A stretch of 18,483 bases of DNA, from positions 1-18,483 of the forward strand of contig DATMYQ010000053.1 of NCBI GenBank assembly GCA_035560935.1, read 5' to 3'. The notes under the pieces were generated by a model. It was not told the origin of the DNA. It was given only the letters and a program-made list of their open reading frames with translations, and did no database searches. Of this stretch, positions 1 through 7,271 are shown one piece after another (the first letter of the stretch is position 1; every line of letters starts with the position of its first letter). This DNA is from DATMYQ01 sp035560935. Lineage in GTDB: Bacteria > Bacillota > Negativicutes > Sporomusales > Sporomusaceae. The translations under genes and the position numbers were made by a program.

Positions 1-42
1 CTATAAATTTATCCATTCTTGCCTTGGCCAGTTACGAAACCA

Positions 43-1104
43 CTATCTGTTTTTTCGCTGCGCCCGCTGCAATTTGGCGATTTCTTTGCCCCACTCTTTG
101 CCTGCCTGCCGCACCTGACCGGCTTTGCGATTTTCCAAATACGCCAGTTCCTTCTGCAACTTTTTCCAACTCTCCCAATGCGATGGCTCCAGCAGACCGC
201 TATCCAGCGCCTGCCGAACCGCACAGCCGGGTTCGTCTTGATGGCGGCAATCATGAAAACGGCAGGCGGCCGTTAATTGTTCAATATCTCCAAACATCTC
301 ACGAATTCCCTTATCCGCTTCCCATAACGACAGCGCCCGCATCCCCGGAGTGTCAAGAATCAGTCCCCCGGTGGGCAATAAGATAATTTCCCGGTGGGTA
401 GTCGTATGCCGTCCCCGGCTGTCGTCTTCACGAATCTCCTGGGTTTTCAACAGCTCACTGCCGGCCAGTGCGTTCACCAAGGTTGATTTGCCAACACCGG
501 ACGATCCCAGCAAAGCTACCGTTTGCCCCGGCAAAAGATAGCGGCTCAATGTTATCAGACCGTTTCCGGATAAAACACTAACGGCCAGTGCATCCACTCC
601 CGGCGCCAAACGATGCACTTCCCGCAGCCGCTCTTCTACTACTGCGCAAATATCTGCTTTGGTCAGTACAATGACTGGCGTCGCGCCACTGTCCCAGGTA
701 CTAATCAAATAGCGTTCCATCCGGCGTAAATTGAAATCATGGTTGAGCGATTGTACCAAAAATACCGTATCGACATTGGCGGCCACAACCTGTTCTCGCA
801 ATGCTTCGCCGGCGGCGGCCCGCGAAAATTTTGTCCGCCTCGGCAGTACGCAGCGCACTAAATAATCTTCATATCCCGCCACGTGTTCCAAAGCCACCCA
901 ATCTCCCACCGCCGGATTAATCAGGCCATTTCCGCTCCGTCCTGGCGCCTGCGCCATTCCTTCCCCATACTCACTTACTATTCGTATCCGCTGTCCATAA
1001 TCAGCCACCACCCGGCCCGGCAACCAGTCTTCTCGGGCAAGTCCTTCCCACTCCCGGGCAAAAAACGGATTCCAGCCATATGCCAACAGTTTCTCTATTT
1101 TCAT
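43..1104 (-). CDS. rsgA: Ribosome small-subunit-dependent GTPase A
   Basis: This is a 353-residue circularly permuted GTPase of the RsgA/YloQ/YjeQ family, which helps late maturation of the 30S ribosomal subunit. An OB-fold-like N-terminal part (PAVGDWV, about 64-70) precedes the GTPase domain in permuted order: G4 TKAD (148-151), P-loop GSSGVGKST (200-208), G2 region RGRHTTTHRE (230-239) and G3 DTPG (251-254). The C-terminal zinc knuckle has Cys281, Cys286, His288 and Cys294. I chose the ATG at 1104 because GGAGG lies 5 nt upstream; an in-frame ATG 27 nt further up has no such site. The N-terminus (KLLAYGWNPFF) resembles the longer secondary RsgA paralogue found in many Firmicutes, so the genome may carry a second copy. 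No neighbour shares its function. No clear promoter lies between it and the terminator at 1193-1215. Confidence 0.95.
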   Translation of the reverse strand: MKIEKLLAYGWNPFFAREWEGLAREDWLPGRVVADYGQRIRIVSEYGEGMAQAPGRSGNGLINPAVGDWVALEHVAGYEDYLVRCVLPRRTKFSRAAAGEALREQVVAANVDTVFLVQSLNHDFNLRRMERYLISTWDSGATPVIVLTKADICAVVEERLREVHRLAPGVDALAVSVLSGNGLITLSRYLLPGQTVALLGSSGVGKSTLVNALAGSELLKTQEIREDDSRGRHTTTHREIILLPTGGLILDTPGMRALSLWEADKGIREMFGDIEQLTAACRFHDCRHQDEPGCAVRQALDSGLLEPSHWESWKKLQKELAYLENRKAGQVRQAGKEWGKEIAKLQRAQRKNR

Positions 1105-1192
1105 AATATCCTCCATTTGTATGATTTTCAATCCGCAGCTTCAGCGGCTGTCACGCTTTATTTCCCCCTGACAATAACTGAAAAAAGGCAAC

Positions 1193-1215
1193 AAAAAAAC
1201 ACGCTACCCGCGTGT
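1193..1215 (-). terminator. Intrinsic terminator of a short transcription unit
   Basis: On the minus strand a 6-bp stem (ACACGC / GCGTGT, 1210-1215 with 1199-1204) and a 5-nt loop are followed directly by a run of seven T (1199-1193). It would end transcripts started at the promoter at 1419-1447. It lies about 90 nt upstream of the rsgA start, so partial read-through or attenuation into rsgA is possible. Confidence 0.75.
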
Positions 1216-1226
1216 CGTTATTTCTC

Positions 1227-1310
1227 CTATGCACGGAACAGGTTGCTTTTCATTTGCAGGGTCGCCAAACAGCCGCCACTTCCACAGCCAGAGTAAGCGC
1301 AACAAGACAT
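1227..1310 (-). CDS. Possible 27-aa Cys-rich mini-protein
   Basis: This is a short ORF of 27 codons starting MSCCAYSGCGSGGC, with four cysteines in the first 14 residues, then a short basic tail ending NLFRA and a TAG stop. An AAGG sequence sits 7 nt before the ATG, which is acceptable as a ribosome site. It begins 10 nt after the stop of another tiny ORF (1321-1383), and both lie between a perfect promoter and a terminator. The SCC...CGSGGC pattern could bind a metal or an Fe-S cluster, but I do not recognise a family. It may equally be a chance ORF inside a non-coding RNA. Confidence 0.3.
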   Translation of the reverse strand: MSCCAYSGCGSGGCLATLQMKSNLFRA

Positions 1311-1320
1311 TCCCCTGCCT

Positions 1321-1383
1321 TTATGCAGTTAGATTTCCATCACCGCTACATATTTTACAATCATCAACCACAACCCCTTTCAT
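1321..1383 (-). CDS. Possible 20-aa peptide with a CxxCxGxG motif
   Basis: This is a 20-codon ORF (ATG 1383-1381, TAA 1323-1321) whose middle reads CKICSGDG, exactly the CxxCxGxG pattern of one half of a DnaJ-type zinc-binding repeat. It is the first ATG-initiated ORF of this length in the transcript predicted from the promoter at 1419-1447, about 30 nt after the likely start. The ribosome site is poor (only GAAG nearby), so translation is doubtful. The Cys-rich ORF at 1227-1310 follows in another frame. Confidence 0.2.
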   Translation of the reverse strand: MKGVVVDDCKICSGDGNLTA

Positions 1384-1418
1384 ACTTCGTGCAAAACAGC
1401 CTTATGCTACACATCGTT

Positions 1419-1447
1419 ATTATAACCAACCGCCCATTATTTGTCAA
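1419..1447 (-). promoter_or_regulatory. Perfect-consensus sigma-A promoter
   Basis: On the minus strand TTGACA (1447-1442) and TATAAT (1424-1419) are separated by exactly 17 nt, which is the full consensus for the housekeeping sigma factor. Transcription would start near 1412. It is the best promoter in the window, yet it is followed by only about 200 nt before a terminator, and rsgA begins beyond that. It therefore serves a small RNA or mini-ORF unit, rsgA by read-through, or both. Confidence 0.8.
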
Positions 1448-1535
1448 TCACCGGCAAGGCTGTCGCAGACCGGGTGTTAAATCAATTTACAACAACCTTG
1501 TTCCGAAGAAATTCATTTTTTTATTCTACAAGTTG

Positions 1536-2021
1536 TCAGCCCTGACCGGCTGTCCAGCGAATGGAAATAATGCCTTCGCTATTCGGCTGGTATTCCCGGA
1601 AATCAACCATTCGAAGATTTTGCCCCGCCGGCACGCTGGCGTTACGATGATATTCAAAACGGTCATTAACGACTGACGCCGGCATACCATCATTCGGGTT
1701 TCTTGCGCCCCACACACGATTACCGGAAGACTGCGCATAAATATACACCTGGGATACTACTCCCGAATCAGGGAAAGTATAACGTTTACTGGTGTTGGCC
1801 GAAAGTGCGAACCAGCCCCGGCAAAGCCAGTCGTCCGCACCGTCATCATAATACATAATCGCAAAATCGATATTGCGCTCTGTATCATTCTGAGCGTTAA
1901 ATCCGAACGCCCAGGCACTCTGCGGAACCAATAACAGCAGCACCCCCAGTACCCCGGTCAGTATCATCTTTTTCATCTGCTGACATCCAAACAACATCTT
2001 TAACACGCTCCCTTTATCCAC
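1536..2021 (-). CDS. Secreted DUF1036-like protein
   Basis: This 161-residue protein has an N-terminal signal peptide: a hydrophobic core at about 19-34 and a likely cut after Ala-Trp-Ala at 38. The mature part carries features I associate with DUF1036: an N-D-T-x-R-x-I-D-F-A-I start, then a tyrosine- and aspartate-rich strand and a C-R-G-W-F segment at 67-71. The family has no assigned reaction; such proteins are generally exported. The listed start is the GTG at 2021, preceded by AAGGTGAGG. An ATG at 1997 (after AGGGAG) and an ATG at 1976 (MKKM, the classic signal-peptide start) are alternatives and leave the mature protein unchanged. It appears monocistronic: a terminator lies upstream at 2115-2146, and the next promoter starts 90 nt after its stop. 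Family assignment is from motif likeness only. Confidence 0.65.
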   Translation of the reverse strand: MDKGSVLKMLFGCQQMKKMILTGVLGVLLLLVPQSAWAFGFNAQNDTERNIDFAIMYYDDGADDWLCRGWFALSANTSKRYTFPDSGVVSQVYIYAQSSGNRVWGARNPNDGMPASVVNDRFEYHRNASVPAGQNLRMVDFREYQPNSEGIISIRWTAGQG

Positions 2022-2066
2022 TTCCTCACCTTAATTCGTCCTCCAGCGTATAAACCCTTTAAAACC

Positions 2067-2094
2067 AGTATAAATTTTCCCATAGTTTCAGCAA
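2067..2094 (-). promoter_or_regulatory. Weak candidate promoter for the DUF1036-like gene
   Basis: On the minus strand a TATACT -10 box (2072-2067) lies 16 nt after TTGCTG (2094-2089). The -10 is good and the -35 poor. It sits between the upstream terminator and the GTG start, where a promoter is needed. Confidence 0.35.
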
Positions 2095-2114
2095 AAGAAT
2101 GCTTACCGGTCAAT

Positions 2115-2146
2115 AAAAAACAACCGGAGGAAGCTTTACAGGTTGT
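2115..2146 (-). terminator. Intrinsic terminator after the nucleotidase-like gene
   Basis: On the minus strand ACAACC (2146-2141) pairs with GGTTGT (2125-2120) around a 15-nt loop, followed by a run of T to 2115. It begins about 60 nt after the stop codon at 2207. It is the first clear terminator after the polysaccharide genes, so it probably closes that operon. Confidence 0.7.
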
Positions 2147-2206
2147 CTCCCCTATCCAATCTGTGATTCAGGATTCCCGTATTATGCCCGTCGTACAACG
2201 GATTGT

Positions 2207-3157
2207 TTACGCCGCTTTTTTCACCGTGGCCAGGTAACGGTCAATAATGGCTTTGATCCCGGCATCCATGGGAATGGTTTCATCAATATGATACAATTTC
2301 CCCTGTTGCGAAACCAGCACCCACTTGCCGTTCCGTTTTTCAAATGTCAGGTCGATTTGGCCCAGATAAATATTTTCCTCACCGCCTGCCTGAACGATGG
2401 GAACACCGCCAGCCCGCCAAATGGGGCGTTCAATGACATAATGGTCATCTGCGCCGATAATCAGTGAAATTCCCTTCTCTGCCAGCTTCATATCCATTTT
2501 TACGTCTTCCGAAAGCCCCGCATGAGATAAAATGATCTGGATATCCGATTCCGCCTGCAGCTGTGGTAAAAGTTCCCTAGCCGTATCGACCGGGTCCTCT
2601 ACCCGCTTATTCGCTCCCTGCGGATATTTTTTGACTTTCAGTGAGGACACGCCCAAAATTCCCACGTTCACACCCCCGACCCTTTTTACGGTATAGGGGC
2701 GCACACCGGCCAGATACTCTCCCGTATCGGTTTTGATATTCGAACATAATACCGGAAACTGCGACTGATCAATCAGCCGGTAGAGTTTTTCGTCCGCGAC
2801 CGCCAATTCCGTTTCGCCTTTAAACTCGTTGTTGCCCAGTTCCCAGGCATCATAGCGCATCGCATTCATCGCCGCCATTTCCAGTTCACCGTAAAACACT
2901 TTGTGGTATGGCCCGCGGGTGTACAGATCACCGGCATCCAGCAGCAATACATTGGCGTTTTGTTCCCGGATTTTTTTAATTAACGTCGCTTTGCGCGCCA
3001 ACGCATACGGCTCATGATCGTGGAAATCGTTGGTATGGATAATGGTGAGCTGAAAAGTCTGCGGTTTGTCCTGTGCCTGGACAGCCAGCTGCGGTACGGC
3101 CAAAAGCAGCGCCAAACAGAACATCGCCTGGAGCCAACAAGCGGTAAGTCGTTTCAT
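2207..3157 (-). CDS. Secreted 5'-nucleotidase-like metallophosphatase, catalytic dyad missing
   Basis: This 316-residue protein has a signal peptide (hydrophobic 8-26, likely cut after AVQA near 28) and a single calcineurin-like domain of the UshA/5'-nucleotidase family. The usual C-terminal nucleotide-binding domain (total about 500-550 residues) is absent. Metal-site segments are visible: TNDFHDH (Asp44, His46), DAGD (Asp77), Asn109 and SHAG (His212). The conserved GNHEFD motif, whose His and Asp form the catalytic dyad in UshA (His117/Asp120), reads GNNEFK here (108-113), so both are replaced. The usual GGHxH/Q segment reads GADDH (235-239), replacing another metal ligand. It may be a pseudoenzyme or act on a different phosphate ester. 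GGAGG 6 nt before the ATG supports the start. It lies 81 nt after the deacetylase gene with no terminator between, so it is probably the last gene of that operon. Confidence 0.85.
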   Translation of the reverse strand: MKRLTACWLQAMFCLALLLAVPQLAVQAQDKPQTFQLTIIHTNDFHDHEPYALARKATLIKKIREQNANVLLLDAGDLYTRGPYHKVFYGELEMAAMNAMRYDAWELGNNEFKGETELAVADEKLYRLIDQSQFPVLCSNIKTDTGEYLAGVRPYTVKRVGGVNVGILGVSSLKVKKYPQGANKRVEDPVDTARELLPQLQAESDIQIILSHAGLSEDVKMDMKLAEKGISLIIGADDHYVIERPIWRAGGVPIVQAGGEENIYLGQIDLTFEKRNGKWVLVSQQGKLYHIDETIPMDAGIKAIIDRYLATVKKAA

Positions 3158-3238
3158 CTTCTTCCTCCATCCGTCATTTTTTGTGGAACTGTCCCTTTTA
3201 GAATACCGGATTACAAAGAAATTTAGTTTATCGTTATG

Positions 3239-4102
3239 TTAAACCGCGGTAAAGTTTTGCAAGCGCCGGGCAATAGAGGTAAACCGGTAATGACGCAGAA
3301 TATCCGCCAGCTTTGCCCGGTTGGCGCCCACATTATAGTAATGAATAAACGATTCTTTCAGCGGCAAATCCAAGTGCCGCTCGCTGCTGTCAATTTCACG
3401 GGGATGCAGATAAACGACAGCGCTTTCCCCTTTTTTATTGGCGGCCCGAATGGCCCGTTCAATGAAAAACCGGGGGAACAGCCGAAAGTAAAAGCCGCCG
3501 GAATAGCCCATGTTTTTTCCCAGAATTTTCGTCACCGACGTCGGTATCTCCCAAAGCTTCAATTCCCGTCCATTAATCCGGGGATGATGAATTTCGGTGG
3601 GCGCATCGGGAATCCCGTACAAAAAAGTTTTCACCGGAAAAATACTGGCATCATACTGCAGGCCCACCTCTTCCAATACCTCCAAATAATGCAGATTACT
3701 TTTCATAATCGACCAGGAGGGTGCTCGGTAACCTTGGACCCGCTTGCCGCTGATATCCTCCAGAATGCCCACAGACCGTTTCACATCTTGCCTAAACTCC
3801 GCCAACGTCTGGCGGTAGGCCAACTGGTGCCCGTAACCGTGGGAAGAGATCTCATGCCCGGCCCGGGCCACCGCCCGGACGACGTCGGGATAGTCCTCAC
3901 CAACGGATCCCAAAACAAAAAACGTGGCCTGGCAGCCGGCATCGACGCACATTTGCAGCAAGACGTCCATATGTTCCCGGAATTTGGACCCCTTGCCGCG
4001 GTAATCATCAGGATTAATCTGATCATAGTTGGCATGAAACCATTCTTCCACATCAAAGGTCAGGATATTGCAGCCGTCAAACCCACTGGGCGCCGTGCTC
4101 AT
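3239..4102 (-). CDS. XrtA-type (DUF3473) polysaccharide deacetylase
   Basis: This 287-residue protein is a NodB-type carbohydrate esterase of the subfamily usually found in PEP-CTERM/exosortase A (XrtA) loci. Visible motifs are FDVEE (16-20; Asp17 the likely base), a metal-binding SHGYGH (His88, His92), YRAPSW (125-130), the subfamily signature GGFYFRLFP (202-210) and YLHPREID (231-238; His233 the likely acid). It should remove N-acetyl groups from a surface polysaccharide. It has no signal peptide, so it would act inside the cell or on a lipid-linked intermediate. The ATG at 4102 follows AAAGGGAG and overlaps the methyltransferase stop as ATGA, which implies translational coupling. An upstream in-frame extension to 4150 lies wholly inside the previous gene and was rejected. 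No exosortase gene is present in the window. Confidence 0.9.
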   Translation of the reverse strand: MSTAPSGFDGCNILTFDVEEWFHANYDQINPDDYRGKGSKFREHMDVLLQMCVDAGCQATFFVLGSVGEDYPDVVRAVARAGHEISSHGYGHQLAYRQTLAEFRQDVKRSVGILEDISGKRVQGYRAPSWSIMKSNLHYLEVLEEVGLQYDASIFPVKTFLYGIPDAPTEIHHPRINGRELKLWEIPTSVTKILGKNMGYSGGFYFRLFPRFFIERAIRAANKKGESAVVYLHPREIDSSERHLDLPLKESFIHYYNVGANRAKLADILRHYRFTSIARRLQNFTAV

Positions 4103-4755
4103 TTTTTTCTCCCTTTGATAGCAAAGGAGGTACAGAATAAATCTGACCATTGCGGCGCAGAACTTTCGTTTACAAACCGGAACGGATGGTACATCTTCTG
4201 AAAGCTTACCTGCCCTATTCCGTGGTGGGCAAACACTGCCGCCAGCTCATCCATGCCGTACATTCGGTCAAATTTGTGGCTTTGCTCAAACAATCCCAGG
4301 ATTTTCCGCTGCAGCGAATGCTTGTGCAACGTCTGTACCAGCAACGTTCCGCCGGGTTTGGTCACCCGTGCCAGCTCGGCGATCACCGCCTGATATTGCT
4401 CAATCAGCTGAATCACGCCAATACAAACCACTACGTCAAAGCGGCCATCAACAAACTCCAGTGCCGTCAAATCCCCCGCCATGGTCTTTAAACCGCGCTT
4501 AGCCGCAAATTCCAGACTTTTCTCGGAAAAATCCACGCCATATACCGTATTGCTGCTGGTCAACGGCTCAGAAAATGCGCCGACCCCGCAGCCGGCGTCA
4601 AGAATTTCACAGTCCCGCAGGCCTCCCAGCCAGCGCAAAAGGTGGTTCCGCTGCATAAAAAAGCTGGCATCATCAAAATAGTCCGACGACTTCACCGAAG
4701 CACCATGCGTTTCGGCTTTACGGTCAAAGTATTGTTTCCATTCCGAATTACTCAT
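4099..4755 (-). CDS. Class I SAM-dependent methyltransferase
   Basis: This 218-residue protein has the Rossmann motif I LDAGCGVGAF (52-61), an acidic motif II (YGVDFS, 72-77) and the typical post-motif strand FDVVVCIGVIQLI, followed by RVTKPGGTLL. These define the Methyltransf_11/25-type fold. The N-terminal EWKQYFDRKAE resembles ubiquinone/polyketide-type methyltransferases, but the place in a polysaccharide operon suggests a sugar or lipid-intermediate substrate; the real acceptor is unknown. GGAGG lies 8 nt before the ATG. Between them the repeat ATGAATGAATG gives two decoy ATGs that run straight into stops, so only the third can start this protein. It begins 22 nt after the acyltransferase gene and overlaps the deacetylase start by 4 nt. 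Confidence 0.85.
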   Translation of the reverse strand: MSNSEWKQYFDRKAETHGASVKSSDYFDDASFFMQRNHLLRWLGGLRDCEILDAGCGVGAFSEPLTSSNTVYGVDFSEKSLEFAAKRGLKTMAGDLTALEFVDGRFDVVVCIGVIQLIEQYQAVIAELARVTKPGGTLLVQTLHKHSLQRKILGLFEQSHKFDRMYGMDELAAVFAHHGIGQVSFQKMYHPFRFVNESSAPQWSDLFCTSFAIKGRKK

Positions 4756-4777
4756 TCATTCATCCTCCGGCATTAAT

Positions 4778-5821
4778 TTACGGCATTACATAAGGGATCA
4801 GCCGCCGGCCCAGCCGGTCGGTGATCCAGGCCGGCAACCGTTTCCATATTTCCACCGCCGGCCGGAACCGCTCCCGGTCCGGCGGTCCCATGCGGTCACA
4901 GCCGCCGGTATACACCATATATTGCAACGGTATCGCTTGAGCGCCCCACTGTTCTTTATAACGATACGTTCCCGATCCAACCGGAGACCGGCCCAGATCC
5001 AGCCGTTCCAGCCCCTGGCGAATACCAAACCGCACCGCCTCCCAATACATAAAGTTGTTGAGATATTTGGCGTTGTATTCCACCCGGTTGGCGCCATAGG
5101 GATAATATAGCATCCGGTTGGCCGGACTGGTCAACAGCAGCATGCCGCCAATCACCCGTTTCGTTTTCCGGTCCAGCACCGTCAATAAATAGGTGTTGTC
5201 CGGCAAATAGGCAAAAAAAGCACGAAAAAAGGCAATATCCGGCGCCGGTGATCCCAACTGCTTCATCCGCTGCACATAAACCCGGTAAAAATCCTCCAGA
5301 TGATCATTTTCAAAAGACACGGCAAAGTCATCATGTTTATAAGCCTTGCGTACATGATTGCGATTACTGCCGCTGGACAATGCCAGTATCTGGTCTTCAT
5401 CAGCGGCCAACGGCAGTTCAAAGGTCACATTGTGCCGCTGCACCTGCCAGCCTTCCCATTCCGGGTCCTGATCCTTCAGACGGATTTCCAGATAATTCAG
5501 CCCCAGCTGCTGCCTCAATGTCAAAAGAGAAGCCGCGGCAAAGCGATATGACTCTTCACCGTCGGCACAAATGTCGGTATAGTTTACAAACGGCAAAGCC
5601 ACCCCGGCCCGCCGCCCGCTCAAATTACGGCCCAGTACCAGCGGCAGCAGCACCCGTAAGCGTCCACTGTCATCCACCACTCCATGGTAACCGCAACGAT
5701 AACCAAAGGAATGGAGCAACACCTGGCGGAATGCCGTTGTATGGAAGATCGTTCCCCGGGATATCGCCAGTTCATCCCAGGCTTCCCTCAGAGACTCGTC
5801 ATACGGAACACAACGCAGCAT
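4778..5821 (-). CDS. FemAB/GNAT-like acyltransferase, XrtA-associated type
   Basis: This 347-residue protein is a tandem-GNAT FemAB-like acyltransferase. The first half (about 1-135) is a degenerate GNAT domain. The second (about 145-300) contains RNHVRKA (154-160), a central strand around RVIGGMLLL and a conserved tail, DLGRSPVGSGTY followed by KEQWG (275-293). That tail is typical of the FemAB-like proteins found with PEP-CTERM/XrtA polysaccharide genes. Classical FemAB enzymes add amino acids to lipid II from aminoacyl-tRNA; the acceptor here is more likely a deacetylated or amino sugar, which fits the deacetylase two genes downstream. No membrane segments are evident. The start lies 7 nt after the stop of the small transporter gene, with AAAGGA overlapping that gene's end. 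Confidence 0.85.
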   Translation of the reverse strand: MLRCVPYDESLREAWDELAISRGTIFHTTAFRQVLLHSFGYRCGYHGVVDDSGRLRVLLPLVLGRNLSGRRAGVALPFVNYTDICADGEESYRFAAASLLTLRQQLGLNYLEIRLKDQDPEWEGWQVQRHNVTFELPLAADEDQILALSSGSNRNHVRKAYKHDDFAVSFENDHLEDFYRVYVQRMKQLGSPAPDIAFFRAFFAYLPDNTYLLTVLDRKTKRVIGGMLLLTSPANRMLYYPYGANRVEYNAKYLNNFMYWEAVRFGIRQGLERLDLGRSPVGSGTYRYKEQWGAQAIPLQYMVYTGGCDRMGPPDRERFRPAVEIWKRLPAWITDRLGRRLIPYVMP

Positions 5822-5828
5822 GAAATCG

Positions 5829-6182
5829 CTATCCTTTCAGCCAGAAAAATACCCCCACCATGATAAAAGCGCATCCCACCCACTTTAACAGGCTGATGTG
5901 CTCCTGAAACACAAAAATAGATACCAGCACCAGCAATACATACTGGAAACTGGAGACAAAAGTCACGTAACTTAAATCGAACGCGGACAGGCAATACACC
6001 CACAGCAGCGCCGCCGCCGCGTACGAGGCAAAACCCAGCACAATCAGCGGCGATGTGGCGTACCCTATCACCATGCCCAGCATACCGCCGTCAAAATTAA
6101 CCGACCGGCTGCCGATTTTTAACAACGTACTGGCCAGCACCGTCAAACTGACACTGCCAAACAAAATCAAATATTTTATCAT
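5829..6182 (-). CDS. Small EamA/SMR-like membrane protein (putative flippase)
   Basis: This 117-residue protein has four predicted transmembrane helices (about 3-22, 33-58, 65-90, 95-115). Its size and pattern match a half-size drug/metabolite-transporter protein such as ArnE/ArnF or EmrE; such proteins usually work as dimers. The residues LSAFDLSYVTF at the third helix and a C-terminal GVFFWLKG are typical of EamA-fold proteins. In this setting it may flip an undecaprenyl-phosphate-linked sugar made by the upstream GT2 enzyme, as ArnE/F do for aminoarabinose. That is inferred from gene order only. Its ATG overlaps the stop of the DUF2304 gene (ATGA), so the two are probably translationally coupled. 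Confidence 0.8.
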   Translation of the reverse strand: MIKYLILFGSVSLTVLASTLLKIGSRSVNFDGGMLGMVIGYATSPLIVLGFASYAAAALLWVYCLSAFDLSYVTFVSSFQYVLLVLVSIFVFQEHISLLKWVGCAFIMVGVFFWLKG

Positions 6183-6562
6183 CGTTCCAACCGGTTCACT
6201 TTCTTTTCCAGTTCTTCCAGTCTAAGCCGAGTCAGTCCCAATTCCTGGGTCAGCGCTTTGTTATGACGCTTCAGATCGGAAATAGCCACACTGACATTCA
6301 GCAACAACAGATAGGCACAGGCAATCAAAATCGCAAATAACGCCGAAGGCGCGTAGTCGACACCGATCAACGCAGAAAACCAGTCCATTAAATTATCGAA
6401 TACCGACATCACCAAAATGAACGCCCCGATCAGCAGCCAGACCAGCGCGTATTTTTCTTTCAGCAGGCGCCCCCGGACCAACAAGCCCACCGACGTAAGC
6501 ACAAACAGGCTAAATACCATACCCAGCAGATGGATTTTGTCAATATCGCCCACTCTGACCAT
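6179..6562 (-). CDS. DUF2304 membrane protein
   Basis: This 127-residue protein has three predicted transmembrane helices (about 11-28, 38-56, 71-93), then a charged helical tail (about 95-127) with heptad-like leucines that looks like a short coiled coil. The RGRLLKEKYALVWLLIG segment is characteristic of DUF2304. The family has no proven activity. It commonly sits next to GT2 polyprenyl-phosphate sugar transferases in surface-polysaccharide clusters, as here, which suggests a membrane partner or scaffold for the transferase. The start lies 4 nt after the GT2 stop with only a weak ribosome site, so reinitiation from the upstream gene is likely. Confidence 0.8.
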   Translation of the reverse strand: MVRVGDIDKIHLLGMVFSLFVLTSVGLLVRGRLLKEKYALVWLLIGAFILVMSVFDNLMDWFSALIGVDYAPSALFAILIACAYLLLLNVSVAISDLKRHNKALTQELGLTRLRLEELEKKVNRLER

Positions 6563-6566
6563 CCCG

Positions 6567-7271
6567 TTAACACCGTGTCCGGGAGCAGGAAAACAGAATC
6601 GACAAGCTCACTTTCAGCATATAATAAGGACTTTTCCACGCGGTAATCGAAGACTCGCCGTGCTGGCGGGCCCGCATCTCCACGCCGGTTTCGGAAATAT
6701 TAAGTCCCTGTTTTTTCAATAGCACAATGGCATCCGGTTCGGGATAATCGCTGGGATAGTGCCGGGCCAGCACGCCGATGCATTTTTTGTTGTACAGCCG
6801 GAAACCGGAAGTGCTGTCAGTAACCCGAATATGCAGCAGTACGAGGAACAACCAGTAGAAGAAACGGATCCCCAGCCGCCGGCAACAGGTGGTCTTAAAG
6901 GAATGAACGTTCAGGAAGCGTGAACCAATGACCATATCGCTGCCGGTTCGTTCCATCGCCAGCCGCAATTTCCTCACTTCCGCCGGAATATGCTGACCGT
7001 CACCGTCAATCTGCACCACGTAATCATACTGGTGAGCGCAAGCGTATTTGAAGCCGGTCTGAACCGCGCCGCCAATGCCCAGATTATACGGCAAATCCAC
7101 CACCTGCGCTCCCGCCGCCCGGGCGCGTTCCGCCGTATTGTCGCCGGAACAGTCGTTGATCACCAAAATATCCGCGCCGGGTATATCCTTGCGGATATCG
7201 GCAATAACCCGCAGAATATTATGCTGTTCATTAAACGCCGGAACTACAATCAAAGTTCTTTCATTTCCCAT
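6567..7271 (-). CDS. GT2 glycosyltransferase, dolichol-phosphate mannose synthase-like
   Basis: This 234-residue GT-A enzyme has VVPAFNE (9-15), INDCSGD (38-44) and the metal-binding DGDGQH (89-94), GSRF (116-119), a DSTSGFRLY acceptor-loop motif (152-160) and a C-terminal RxxQHGESS segment (201-208). These mark a DPM1-like family that moves a sugar from a nucleotide donor to polyprenyl phosphate on the cytoplasmic face. It lacks the long C-terminal membrane helices of larger GT2 enzymes, although residues 218-228 are hydrophobic. The product could feed the GT-C-like protein encoded just upstream, a standard pairing in which the lipid-linked sugar is the donor on the outer face. The upstream stop codon directly abuts its ATG. 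Confidence 0.9.
   Translation of the reverse strand: MGNERTLIVVPAFNEQHNILRVIADIRKDIPGADILVINDCSGDNTAERARAAGAQVVDLPYNLGIGGAVQTGFKYACAHQYDYVVQIDGDGQHIPAEVRKLRLAMERTGSDMVIGSRFLNVHSFKTTCCRRLGIRFFYWLFLVLLHIRVTDSTSGFRLYNKKCIGVLARHYPSDYPEPDAIVLLKKQGLNISETGVEMRARQHGESSITAWKSPYYMLKVSLSILFSCSRTRC

Noticed and set aside
1..42. Possible gene downstream of rsgA
   Set aside because: Only 42 nt are in the window, with no start, stop context or terminator to support a feature.
1105..1131. N-terminal extension of RsgA from the upstream ATG
   Set aside because: GGAGG is positioned for the third in-frame ATG at 1104; the upstream codons overlap that ribosome site.
1193..1412. 6S RNA, SRP RNA, tmRNA or RNase P RNA as the identity of the short transcript
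   Set aside because: The size would suit 6S, but the ends do not pair into a long closing stem (only TGCACG/CGTGCA), and none of the conserved cores I know for SRP, tmRNA or RNase P RNA is visible.
4103..4150. N-terminal extension of the polysaccharide deacetylase
   Set aside because: It lies inside the methyltransferase coding region, and the ATG at 4102 with AAAGGGAG and ATGA overlap is the natural coupled start.
3236..4201. Plus-strand open frame of 321 codons
   Set aside because: It lies opposite the deacetylase gene in full, has no ribosome site, and its product shows no domain; the minus-strand protein has all catalytic motifs. It is an antisense shadow.
5248..5823. Plus-strand open frame of 191 codons
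   Set aside because: It is opposite the FemAB-like gene, with Pro/Arg/Ser-rich low-complexity translation and no start signal.
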